A stretch of 64,000 nt of DNA from Clostridiales bacterium. Its GTDB lineage: Bacteria; Bacillota; Clostridia; Christensenellales; CAG-138. The stretch covers positions 153,174-217,173 of the forward strand of contig SFEL01000007.1 in assembly GCA_004557245.1 (NCBI GenBank), in the 5' to 3' direction. A model generated the notes under the pieces. The model was not told the DNA's origin and did not search any database. It was given only the letters and a program-made list of their open reading frames with translations. The position numbers were made by a program, and so were the translations under genes. Positions 31,856 to 40,301 of the stretch are shown here, one piece after another (position 1 is the stretch's first letter; each line of letters begins with the position of its first letter).

Positions 31856-32476
31856 ATGCGCGGACTTATAATGAAGGATATGCTCACAATAGCGAAGCAG
31901 GCCAAGGCGTTCCTTATGCTTGTGCTGTTTTTTGCCGTCATTCCCAGCTTTTCGGGGAGCAGCTTCGCCATGCTGTATGCGGCCATGATGCCTATAAGCG
32001 CGTTGGCATACGATGAAAACTGCAAGTGGGATCAGCTTGCAGCCATGATGCCGTACAGCGTCAGGGACATAGTATTGAGCAAGTACCTGCTCGGCTATAT
32101 CTGCCTGCTGGTGACGGGAGCGCTGTCCATAGCTTCGCTGTATGTTACTGCCGCCGTAAAGGGGGTGCCCGCGGCAGGTGAGGATATTGCAGGGATCATA
32201 GTAATGGCCTGCTTTGCGCTGATATTTTTAGCGGTGAACCTGCCCTGCATGTTCCGTCTGGGCGTTGAAAAGGGAAGGCTGCTGTTCATGGCAATGATAG
32301 GCATAATAGTATTCCTTGTGGTGGGCTTTGGCGATAACATAGCCGAAGGCATAAACACAGCATACGCGGGCGGCAATTTTGCTGTCAGCGCGGGGGTGGC
32401 GGCTGCTTTGGCGATTGCGGCAAACGTCGTATCAATAGCGCTGTCTGAGCGGGCATATAAAAAGAAAATGAGATAA
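31856..32476 (+). CDS. ABC-2 transporter permease
   Basis: 206 aa, about six membrane helices, with the conserved-type segment AYDENCKWDQLAAMMPYSVR (seen in ABC2_membrane_5-like permeases of YtrA operons). GGAGGAG precedes ATG 31856. Partner of the preceding ATPase. Confidence 0.87.
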   Translation: MRGLIMKDMLTIAKQAKAFLMLVLFFAVIPSFSGSSFAMLYAAMMPISALAYDENCKWDQLAAMMPYSVRDIVLSKYLLGYICLLVTGALSIASLYVTAAVKGVPAAGEDIAGIIVMACFALIFLAVNLPCMFRLGVEKGRLLFMAMIGIIVFLVVGFGDNIAEGINTAYAGGNFAVSAGVAAALAIAANVVSIALSERAYKKKMR

Positions 32477-32494
32477 CGGCACAACAAAAATAAA

Positions 32495-32516
32495 AGCGGG
32501 CGTATAAACACCCGCT
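32495..32516 (+). terminator. Hairpin after the GntR/ABC operon
   Basis: AGCGGG, loop of 10, CCCGCT; no T-run. Repeat R4 follows four bases later. Confidence 0.5.
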
Positions 32517-32519
32517 CAC

Positions 32520-32562
32520 AGAGTGTCAAAAAAGTGGCTGAACGCCACTTTTTCGATACTCT
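32520..32562. repeat. Palindromic repeat R4
   Basis: AGAGTGTC-A6-GTGGC, loop TGAAC, GCCAC-T5-C-GATACTCT. Nearly identical to R3. It separates the convergent GntR/ABC and FtsX-type operons and can act as a terminator for both. Confidence 0.9.
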
Positions 32563-32585
32563 CAGCGGTCAAGCAGGCCGGCAGG

Positions 32586-35500
32586 CTATTCCGCACTTTT
32601 TAAAGATTCTATCATATCTATACCCTTCATCTTTACGTGGGCCATTACGTTCACTATAGCGGAGAATATCACTGTAAGCGCCGCCGAAAAAGCATAGCTC
32701 ATAGCGGTGGTGCTGCGGCCAAACATCATAAGGTCTATTTCCACAGAACGTATCAGCCACGCGTGCAGGTACTTGCCGAATACGCAGCCCAGCGCTATGC
32801 CTACCGCCGTGAGTATTATGTTTTCCCTGCAAAGGTAGGTGGTAACTTCTATATCGTAGAAGCCCAGTACCTTGATAGTAGCAAGCTCGCGTATGCGCTC
32901 AGTCATGTTTATGTTGGAGAGATTGTACAGCACCACTATGGCCAGGGCCGCTGCGCAGAGTATTACCACCACTACTACGAAGTCCACACGCTCCATGCTG
33001 TGAGTGTAGGTGTCTTTTGTGTCGGCGGTGCGGGAAGCGGCTGAAACGCCGTGAAGCTTCAGCATCTCCTCCATGGTAGTCTCGCAGGCGGCGCTGGAGT
33101 CATCCTCAAGGTTGAGTATGATGGCGTTTATTTCGGCCTCCTTGCCGAATATCTCATCGTAGGCCGCAGGAGTCAGGTAGATAAAGTGGGCGACGTAGTT
33201 CTGATATATGCCCGCTATCTTGGCGCTGTGGCGGCCGTCGCTGTCAATGGTTATGCTGTCGCCCACGTTGACTTTCAGCAGTTCACTGAGCTTCTGATCT
33301 ATTATCACGCCGCTTTCCGGCAGTGCCATCTCATCGCCCGAGCTTATTGCCCGGGTAATTACGAATTTACCTATATCCTCCGGGTCGAATACTTCCACAT
33401 AGGCGGTGGTGGAGTAGGCGGGGGATTCCGCGGTGACGCTGCCCGCATATATCTCAGCGTATTCGCTTATGTTATCCGAGCTGTCCAGATATGCTTTTAT
33501 ATCCGCATGTTCGGTATCCAACAGCCCGTCGTTCAGGGTTATCTGGGCGTCGTAGCGGAATATGTCGCCATACTGGGTATCCATGGTCATCATGAGGGAA
33601 TCACGCAGGCCAAAGCCGGCGATTATAAGCCCGGTGCAGCCGCCTATGCCTATCACGGTCATGAAGAACCTCTTCTTATAACGGAAAAGGTTGCGCACTG
33701 TGATTTTCCAGTTGAAGCTGAGTGCATGCCATACGGGGGTTATACGCTCCAGCAGCACACGCTTCCCGGCAGGGGGCGCCTTGGGGCGCATGAGGTTGGC
33801 AGGGGAGTCGGTAAGGGTGGAAATACAGGCCCAAAGTGTGGAAAGGGTGGTACAGGCCACCGCTGCAATGGTCGTCCATATGCAGATTCCGGGGTAGAAG
33901 CTGAGGCGTATGTTAGGCATCTCGTACATTATCTGATAGGAGACGTATATCATGGTTGGGAATACTATGTGCCCTATAATGATGCCGAGAAGGCTGCCGG
34001 CAAGGCTGGGAAACAGACCGTAGCAAAGGTACTTTTTAGAGATATCCCATCTGCCGTAGCCTAATGCCTTCATAAGGCCTATCTGGGTGCGCTGTTCCTC
34101 CACCATGCGTGTCATGGTGGTAAGGCAGACCAGTGCCGCTACGAGGAAGAAGATAACGGGGAATACCGAGGCAAGGTTTGCCATCCTGTCCGCGTCCTGA
34201 CCGAAGCCGGTGTAGCCGGGATTATAGCCGCGGGAGAGTATGTACCACTTGCAGGTCTCAATGTCAGCTACCTTGCGCCGTGCGTCGGCCAGCTTTTCCT
34301 TGGCGTCTGCAATCTTTTCTTCGGCCTCCTGCTTTGCGTCCTCGTATTCCGCAAGGCCGTCCGCATATTCCTTTTCGCCGTCCTTGAGCTTCCTGTAGGC
34401 CTTTGGCAGCTCGTCAATACCTTCATAATACTTTTGCCAGCCGTCCTCCAGCTCTTTTACGCCGTCGCGGTATTCCTTTTTGCCCTCCTGAAGCTCCTTG
34501 TAGCCTTCGTCCAGCTCCTTTTTTGCGGCGTCAAGCTTGGCCTTTGCGGCGTCCAGCTCCTGCTTGCCGGCGTTGTACTGTGCCATACCGGCGTCTATCT
34601 CAGCCTGAGCGGCGGCTATTTCGTCCTCGGACATGCTGACGCTTTCGAGATAGGCCTTCTGCTCGGAAAGCTCAGCTATCTGTGCAGCTATTGCTTCTAT
34701 CTGGGCGGCCTGCTCCTGGTCGTTCGGATCTAAAGAGGCTTTTTGTGCTTCAAGAGAGGCAATAGCGCCTTCCAGCTGGGAAATCTGGCTGGGTATCTGC
34801 TTTGCCGCGTCAAGCTGCTGCTGGGCAGCAACGAGCTCTGCGTAGGATTCGTCTGCTATGAGCTTTTTTTCGACGTACTGGGCATAGCCGGAATTGTATT
34901 CGTCAAGGCCCTTTTCGTATTCCCGCTCGCCTTCTATGAGCTCTTCCCGGGCGTCAGCAAGCTCGTCCTCCGCCTCGCAGAGCTTTGGAAGGGATTCCTC
35001 CAGCTCCTTTTTGCCGTCCCGGTATTCCTTCCAGCCCTTGTCCAGCTTTCTGCGGGCATCCTTCAGCTCCTGTTCCGCTTCGGAGAGCTTTTCGTCCGCT
35101 TCTTTTTCCCTGTCGTCCAGTTCATTCTGAGCGTCGTTGATCTTTTCCAGAGCTTCGTCTATTATGTCGTCGTAGCGGAGCTTTGCCCGTCTGTCGCCGA
35201 AGTCCTCAAGGGAATCTATAACATCGTCAATATAGTCGTCGTATTCGTCTGTGAACGCGGCGAGCTCTTCCGCGCCCTTCACCTTAGCGTAGGCAACGGT
35301 GTAGTAATCCAGGTCAAATGCACTTTCGGGAAGATATACATACGCTCTTACATTGCCGGAGCCGATCGAAGCGGAGCCACGTTCTACGCTGATGTAGTAA
35401 GGGCTGACGGCGGTGCCTACTATGGTGAAATTCTTGTGTGTGAGGCAGTCCTCGTAGTCGTCGCTGGGGTCTATGGTTATGCTGTCTCCCACCGAAATCT

Positions 35501-35906
35501 TCATTCTTTCCAGCAGGTTTTTGTCTACAATACACTCGTCAGGGCTTTCCGGCATTCTGCCGGAGGTCACTGTGAGGAGATTCATGCCGTCTGTTATGGA
35601 ATACGCCTTTGAAACAAGGTCGCCGGCCCATGCGTCGATGCAGTACGCGCCTACAGCCCGCTCTATGTTGTCCTGCGCCCCCAGGGCTTTAATGTCGTCT
35701 TTGGTCAGGCCGAGGGTGGAGAGCACCTGTATATCCATGAGCTGCTGCTTATCCAGATATTCATCGCCGGTGTTTTTCATATCCGGCGCTGTGGCCTTGA
35801 GACCGGAGAGAAACGCTACGGCGAGAGCTATGAGTATGGCTATGGAAAGAAAACGGTTTTTGCTGTTTTTTATTTCCCTTATGAGATCTTTTCTTAAGGC
35901 AGTCAC
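32586..35906 (-). CDS. FtsX-like ABC exporter permease with long extracellular coiled coil
   Basis: 1106 aa. One N-terminal helix (about 18-38), a large outer domain, a heptad-rich coiled coil (about residues 255-560, repeating Glu/Lys/Ala/Leu blocks), an FtsX core of three helices (about 575-700), a further outer domain and a second FtsX core (about 970-1100; VMAHVKMKGIDMIESLKSAE end). This architecture matches Firmicutes MacB/YtrF-type or antimicrobial-resistance ABC proteins, often used for mechanical signalling or lipid/peptide handling rather than simple transport. Start GTG 35906 follows GGAGACGG. The ATPase gene lies 40 bases upstream. Confidence 0.93.
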   Translation of the reverse strand: MTALRKDLIREIKNSKNRFLSIAILIALAVAFLSGLKATAPDMKNTGDEYLDKQQLMDIQVLSTLGLTKDDIKALGAQDNIERAVGAYCIDAWAGDLVSKAYSITDGMNLLTVTSGRMPESPDECIVDKNLLERMKISVGDSITIDPSDDYEDCLTHKNFTIVGTAVSPYYISVERGSASIGSGNVRAYVYLPESAFDLDYYTVAYAKVKGAEELAAFTDEYDDYIDDVIDSLEDFGDRRAKLRYDDIIDEALEKINDAQNELDDREKEADEKLSEAEQELKDARRKLDKGWKEYRDGKKELEESLPKLCEAEDELADAREELIEGEREYEKGLDEYNSGYAQYVEKKLIADESYAELVAAQQQLDAAKQIPSQISQLEGAIASLEAQKASLDPNDQEQAAQIEAIAAQIAELSEQKAYLESVSMSEDEIAAAQAEIDAGMAQYNAGKQELDAAKAKLDAAKKELDEGYKELQEGKKEYRDGVKELEDGWQKYYEGIDELPKAYRKLKDGEKEYADGLAEYEDAKQEAEEKIADAKEKLADARRKVADIETCKWYILSRGYNPGYTGFGQDADRMANLASVFPVIFFLVAALVCLTTMTRMVEEQRTQIGLMKALGYGRWDISKKYLCYGLFPSLAGSLLGIIIGHIVFPTMIYVSYQIMYEMPNIRLSFYPGICIWTTIAAVACTTLSTLWACISTLTDSPANLMRPKAPPAGKRVLLERITPVWHALSFNWKITVRNLFRYKKRFFMTVIGIGGCTGLIIAGFGLRDSLMMTMDTQYGDIFRYDAQITLNDGLLDTEHADIKAYLDSSDNISEYAEIYAGSVTAESPAYSTTAYVEVFDPEDIGKFVITRAISSGDEMALPESGVIIDQKLSELLKVNVGDSITIDSDGRHSAKIAGIYQNYVAHFIYLTPAAYDEIFGKEAEINAIILNLEDDSSAACETTMEEMLKLHGVSAASRTADTKDTYTHSMERVDFVVVVVILCAAALAIVVLYNLSNINMTERIRELATIKVLGFYDIEVTTYLCRENIILTAVGIALGCVFGKYLHAWLIRSVEIDLMMFGRSTTAMSYAFSAALTVIFSAIVNVMAHVKMKGIDMIESLKSAE

Positions 35907-35946
35907 AGTACCGTCTCCTTTCCTCTGCGTTTTTTATAAGATGCGG

Positions 35947-36651
35947 CTACCATTCTATGTTTTCTACCGGAGTTGGGTTGTTGTTGTATTCCTCATGGGC
36001 AACGGTGCCGTTTTTTATATGTATAACGTGGTCCGCCATGGGGGTGAGGGCGCTGTTGTGGGTTATCACAACCACGGTAACGCCCTTCTGGCGGCAGGTA
36101 TCCTGCAAAAGCTTCAGTATGGACTTACCGGTGACGTAATCCAGCGCACCGGTAGGTTCATCGCAAAGCAGCAGCTTGGGGTTTTTGGCCAATGCGCGGG
36201 CAATGGATATGCGCTGCTGTTCGCCTCCGGAAAGCTGACTGGGGAAGTTGTCCATACGGCCCTCAAGGCCCACCTCGCGCACGGCAGTAGCTGCGTCCAG
36301 CGGATCCCTGCATATCTGAGCTGCCAATTCTACGTTTTCCAGCGCGGTGAGGTTCTGCACCAGATTATAGAATTGAAACACAAAACCCACGTCATAGCGG
36401 CGGTAAGTGGTGAGCTCCTTTGAACTGAAGCCGCTTATAACCGTGCCGTCCACGGATATGGTGCCCTCGGTACAGGTATCCATGCCGCCCAGCATATTCA
36501 GCACCGTGGTCTTACCGGCGCCGGACGGTCCTACGATTATGCAGAATTCCCCTTTGGCAATAGAAAAATTGATATGGTCTATGGCCTTTATGACCATCTG
36601 GCCCATCTGATAGTACTTTGAAACGTCGTTTAATACTACGTAATCCCGCAT
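35947..36651 (-). CDS. ABC transporter ATP-binding protein (LolD/MacB-like)
   Basis: Walker A GPSGAGKTTVLN, Q-loop GFVFQFYNLVQNLTALENVE, signature LSGGEQQRISIARAL, Walker B LLCDEPTGALD, H-loop VVVITHNSAL: the typical partner of FtsX-like permeases. 234 aa from ATG 36651, which has GGAGGGG 6 bases upstream; the frame runs 10 codons further without a ribosome site. Operon with the giant permease gene. Confidence 0.94.
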   Translation of the reverse strand: MRDYVVLNDVSKYYQMGQMVIKAIDHINFSIAKGEFCIIVGPSGAGKTTVLNMLGGMDTCTEGTISVDGTVISGFSSKELTTYRRYDVGFVFQFYNLVQNLTALENVELAAQICRDPLDAATAVREVGLEGRMDNFPSQLSGGEQQRISIARALAKNPKLLLCDEPTGALDYVTGKSILKLLQDTCRQKGVTVVVITHNSALTPMADHVIHIKNGTVAHEEYNNNPTPVENIEW

Positions 36652-36931
36652 AATGCCCCTCCATAGGCGTCGATATATCATAATATTTAATTATAACATT
36701 TACACTGTTAAAAGAATATTAAAAAGAGTGTTCCAAATGTGCATAAACGGTGACATTTTGAAATGAGAGCGTAAGGCATTCGCCTTGCTTCCTATAGACC
36801 GGGCAAGGGGAGAAAAGATGGGGCATATTGCCTGCAAAAACGGCAATGTTCAAATTTAGTTCACAGCAGGCAAAACAAGGCCGTGATACAATGAATAATA
36901 ACGCCGTGGAAGCGGTGTATGGGAGGGCTAA

Positions 36932-38047
36932 TTGGAAAAAACTGAGCGCCGGAGAAGATTCCTTATAAACCTTGCGTATTGCACGGCCATACTGGCGGTG
37001 CTGGTAGTGCTGTTCAGATATATGATGTCGAGCCTGCTGCCATTCTTCATAGCTTTTATAGTGGCGGCTGTGATACACCCGTTGCTGGATAAGCTGGTAA
37101 AGAAGTGTCATCTTCCGCATAAGTTCACGGGTATCGTGCTGATAGTGCTGGTATACATGCTGCTGGCATTTTTAGGCATAATACTCTGCGATAAGATAGC
37201 GGCCTTTGTCCAGAGGATGATAGTTCTGGCGCCAAGGACGTGGAGCGGCACACTGCTTCCCGCGCTGAGGTCCATATGGGAAAGTATAACGGCCTTTCTC
37301 GCCAGATGGGATATTGAGATAGACATAGCCATGGATCAGGTGCTGGCTGCGTTAGACGCGAGCATAAAGACGCTTTCCACAAAGGCTGTGGCGTTAGTAG
37401 GCAACTTTGCGGTGTCTGTTCCGGGCAAGCTGGTTAATACAATAATATGTATAGTGTCCACTGTGTTCATACTGCTGGACTGGGAAGCCATAGGCAAGTT
37501 CATATACGGCCAAATGCCGGAAAAGGCCTCGGCGGTAATGAAGGACGGCTGGAGCCAGCTGAAAAAGACCATAGGCAAGTATATACGCTCCTACGGCCTG
37601 ATAATGCTAATGACGTTTACGGAGCTGGCCATAGGGCTGCTGATAATGGGCGTTGACAATTCATGGGGCGTAGCGGCGGGTATCGCGGTTCTGGATATAC
37701 TGCCAATAGTGGGCTGCGGCACGGTGCTTATCCCTTGGGCGGTAGTCAGCCTTGTGACAGGCAAGACGGGCCTTGGTATAAGCCTGCTGGTATTATATGT
37801 AATAATAGCCATAGTGCGGAATATCGCCGAGCCCAAGATAGTAGGCCAGCAGGTGGGATTGCACCCGCTGGCGACGCTGCTCGCCATGGTGACAGGAGCA
37901 TCGCTGTTCGGAGCGGCAGGCGTGTTTGCGTTGCCCATAGCTCTGGCTGTAATAAAGCAGCTGGACGACGATGGAATAATACACGTGATAAAAAAGCCAA
38001 ATCAGGCAGAAGAAAAGACTCAGGCTCCCGGGGCAAAACCTGAATAA
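36932..38047 (+). CDS. AI-2E/PerM family permease (YtvI-like)
   Basis: 371 aa with about eight membrane helices and the family's long periplasmic-side segment (residues ~80-210). The C-terminal core is VAVLDILPIVGCGTVLIPWA, then AEPKIVGQQVGLHPLATLLA. In spore formers, close relatives are named YtvI (sporulation integral membrane protein). Actual substrate unknown. Start TTG 36932 after GGGAGGG. The last ~20 residues are a charged tail. Single gene. Confidence 0.88.
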   Translation: MEKTERRRRFLINLAYCTAILAVLVVLFRYMMSSLLPFFIAFIVAAVIHPLLDKLVKKCHLPHKFTGIVLIVLVYMLLAFLGIILCDKIAAFVQRMIVLAPRTWSGTLLPALRSIWESITAFLARWDIEIDIAMDQVLAALDASIKTLSTKAVALVGNFAVSVPGKLVNTIICIVSTVFILLDWEAIGKFIYGQMPEKASAVMKDGWSQLKKTIGKYIRSYGLIMLMTFTELAIGLLIMGVDNSWGVAAGIAVLDILPIVGCGTVLIPWAVVSLVTGKTGLGISLLVLYVIIAIVRNIAEPKIVGQQVGLHPLATLLAMVTGASLFGAAGVFALPIALAVIKQLDDDGIIHVIKKPNQAEEKTQAPGAKPE

Positions 38048-38097
38048 AAACGAGAGGCCGGCGCATTTGACACGACGGCCCTATATTGCTTATCCTA

Positions 38098-38913
38098 TTA
38101 TTGATCCCGCAGCTCTCTGAGGTGGCGGCAGCTTCTGCCGTGGTAGCGGGAGGACTGCACCTCGGCCATTATGGCTACGGCTATCTCCTCCGGGGTCTCG
38201 CCGCCTATGTCCAGACCTATGGGGGTGAACACGGTATCAAGCTGCTCGTCCGTCACTCCACGATTGCGCATATATTCGAACAATCCCGCTATCTTCTTGC
38301 GGCTGCCTATCATACCGATGTAGGCGGCTTTTTTGGTGAGGGCGGCGTAAAGCGACGCCCTGTCGTTTATGTGGCCGTGAGTGGCTATGACTATGAATGC
38401 CCCTGCGGGAATATCCATTTCGGTTATATCTTTTTCAAAATCCTTCACGCGGACGAACCTGTCCGCAACGGCTATGCTCTTATCTATTATCTCATCTGCC
38501 CTGTCGTCTATGAGAAGGGTGCTATAGCCCATAAATCCGGCTACCTTGAGCACTGCGCAGCCGACGTGGCCCGCGCCGCACATGACCAGCAGCGGCTTTG
38601 ATGGGAAGGACTCTATAAGCACCTTTATGTGCCCGCCGCAGGTCATGCCGGTGTTGTTTGTGGCAGCAGAGGAGAGGTCGTATATCTTGAAGGCGTTCTC
38701 GCCTGTGCGTATGCATTCCATCGCGTCTTTCGCGGCGAGGCATTCAGCTGAACCGCCGCCTATAGTGCCAAGGGTATCCCCGTTTTCAAATACCAGCATT
38801 TTTCCGTTTTTGCGGGGGGTAGAGCCGTCTGCCTCTACTATAGTCACCATGGCGTGGCTTATGCCGCCGTTCAGTGCGTCAAGCTGTTCTCTCAACAATG
38901 CAGCGGAATCCAT
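38098..38913 (-). CDS. XdhC family protein
   Basis: 271 aa. N-terminal XdhC/CoxI domain (ADGSTPRKNGKMLVFENGDT; GTIGGGSAECLA; NTGMTCGGHIKVLIE) and C-terminal Rossmann domain (LLVMCGAGHVGCAVLKVAGF; IGSRKKIAGLFEY). These proteins insert or sulfurate the molybdenum cofactor of xanthine-dehydrogenase-like enzymes, including selenium-dependent hydroxylases. No molybdoenzyme gene is adjacent here, so the target is elsewhere in the genome. Confidence 0.9.
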   Translation of the reverse strand: MDSAALLREQLDALNGGISHAMVTIVEADGSTPRKNGKMLVFENGDTLGTIGGGSAECLAAKDAMECIRTGENAFKIYDLSSAATNNTGMTCGGHIKVLIESFPSKPLLVMCGAGHVGCAVLKVAGFMGYSTLLIDDRADEIIDKSIAVADRFVRVKDFEKDITEMDIPAGAFIVIATHGHINDRASLYAALTKKAAYIGMIGSRKKIAGLFEYMRNRGVTDEQLDTVFTPIGLDIGGETPEEIAVAIMAEVQSSRYHGRSCRHLRELRDQ

Positions 38914-38992
38914 TTCGTTTTCCTCCTGTGGAAATATAAGTTTTTTTATTATACCACAAAGAAGAAAAAATCAATACGCCTGCATTGCGGTT

Positions 38993-39841
38993 TTATTTTA
39001 CTGAGCCCTTCAGCGCCTTTTTCATGAACTCCCTGGTAGATATGCCGCTGGGACGGTTGTATCTGCCGAGAAGGAAAAGACACTCCGGGTCACGGGTGAT
39101 GTAGTTGCATTTCTCCTCGCAGCTCAGCGATGCTTTAAAGCCGAGCTCCTTCAGGTACTCCGTAGTATCGGGCGTTATTGCCCCGAAGGGATAGGTGTAT
39201 GCGGTGGGCGTTATGCCGCACTTATCCTTCAGGAGCTGCTGCAGCTTTATACAGTCGCCGCAGAAGAAGGCCTTATAGCTTTGACTGTTCTCGCCCTGCC
39301 TGCGCTTGCTGCCGAAGCGGGGGGACTGGGAATGCATATTGTAGGAATGATTCTGTATCTCCACGTGTCCGCTTGCGGTTATTGCATTTATATCCTCGTA
39401 AGACAGATGAGCATAGTTTGGGTTTGGATCAGGCGTTTCACTGAAGGTCACGGTATAGCTTCCCACTACGGATATGACAGCCTTTATGTCCAGCTCCTCA
39501 AGTATGGGTAATATGTATGTAAGGTTATTGAGATATCCGTCGTCCAGAGTCACCATAACGGGCTTTTCGGGCAGGTCGTCCCCTTCGGTGTATTCGATAA
39601 GATCCTCGATAAACACTGTCTCGTAGCCGTTATCCAGAAGGTACTGCATATCTTCCCGAAATACCGCCGGGGAGACAACATATGTGCCGGCCCGGGACTG
39701 GCTCTTGAGTATGCTGTGGTACATTATTGCAGGCAGCGGCACAGGTTCCGGATCCGGATCGTAAACTGGAGCAGCCTTGCAGCCGGTAAGGGCAAGCAAT
39801 GCGAGCAGCAGTATTATGTTGGCGATGCGATTTGCTTTCAT
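38993..39841 (-). CDS. Polysaccharide deacetylase lipoprotein
   Basis: NodB-fold carbohydrate esterase, probably acting on cell-wall glycans. Lipoprotein signal MKANRIANIILLLALLALTGC; catalytic motif 1 MVTLDDGYLNN (Asp-Asp), motif 2 EIQNHSYNMH, later YPFGAITPDTTEYLKELGF. 282 aa. The frame is open 22 codons upstream, but ATG 39841 begins at a classic lipobox signal; neither start has a clear ribosome site. Single gene. Confidence 0.87.
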   Translation of the reverse strand: MKANRIANIILLLALLALTGCKAAPVYDPDPEPVPLPAIMYHSILKSQSRAGTYVVSPAVFREDMQYLLDNGYETVFIEDLIEYTEGDDLPEKPVMVTLDDGYLNNLTYILPILEELDIKAVISVVGSYTVTFSETPDPNPNYAHLSYEDINAITASGHVEIQNHSYNMHSQSPRFGSKRRQGENSQSYKAFFCGDCIKLQQLLKDKCGITPTAYTYPFGAITPDTTEYLKELGFKASLSCEEKCNYITRDPECLFLLGRYNRPSGISTREFMKKALKGSVK

Positions 39842-40087
39842 GACAAAAGTATATGCACTGCGGACGCGGGTGATGTGATGTGCGCGAACGGTAAAATTAT
39901 AAAGCAATTAATGAAATTTACTGATGATATACATGCAAAAAAGTAATGCATCAAAGAAACGCTATCGCTATGACTATCAAAAAAGACGGGGATATATCTG
40001 AAAAAAATATATCATAACGGCGATAAGCATTACAGCCAAAAGTAAGATCGAAGGGCTGCCAAAGGGCGAAATGCGGTAAAAGTCTGA
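39842..40087. other. Intergenic region
   Basis: AT-rich, no ORF or repeat recognised. It contains short inverted A/T tracts only. Confidence 0.5.
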
Positions 40088-40116
40088 TTGACATCGGGAA
40101 AACATACTGTTAAACT
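40088..40116 (+). promoter_or_regulatory. Promoter of the DUF3798 ABC operon
   Basis: TTGACA (40088-40093), 17-base spacer, TAAACT (40111-40116). Confidence 0.75.
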
Positions 40117-40301
40117 ATATACAGTATTTGATATTCATTTATCACTGGAATAATGTCGCTTATCTGATGGCTTGAGGAATCAACGAAAACCCAAATGGGA
40201 TATCAGCTTTTATATTCGCATATGCAAATATAAAAACGCTACTTCTTGAACAATGGGCTATGCCCGTTTAGTTCATACAATAATTAGGAGGAAGAAAACA
40301 C
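40117..40301 (+). promoter_or_regulatory. Structured leader of the DUF3798 operon (candidate riboswitch)
   Basis: About 180 nt. A possible three-way junction is closed by CTGAT (40164-40168) and ATCAG (40202-40206). It encloses TTGA-GGAA-TCAA and CCC-AAAT-GGG. Next come TTTTATATT/AATATAAAA (40208-40235) and TGAAC..GGGC-TAT-GCCC..GTTCA (40247-40275), which ends just before AGGAGG. No known class recognised; purine-riboswitch hallmarks absent. Confidence 0.4.

Noticed and set aside
33051..34064. 337-aa plus-strand ORF (and other long frames opposite the FtsX gene, trigger factor, gcv genes and DUF3798 gene)
   Set aside because: Antisense shadows caused by GC-biased codon positions; low-complexity translation and no ribosome sites.
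34260..35150. Apparent tandem repeat inside the FtsX gene
   Set aside because: It reflects Glu/Lys/Ala/Leu heptads of a coiled coil, not a nucleotide repeat array.
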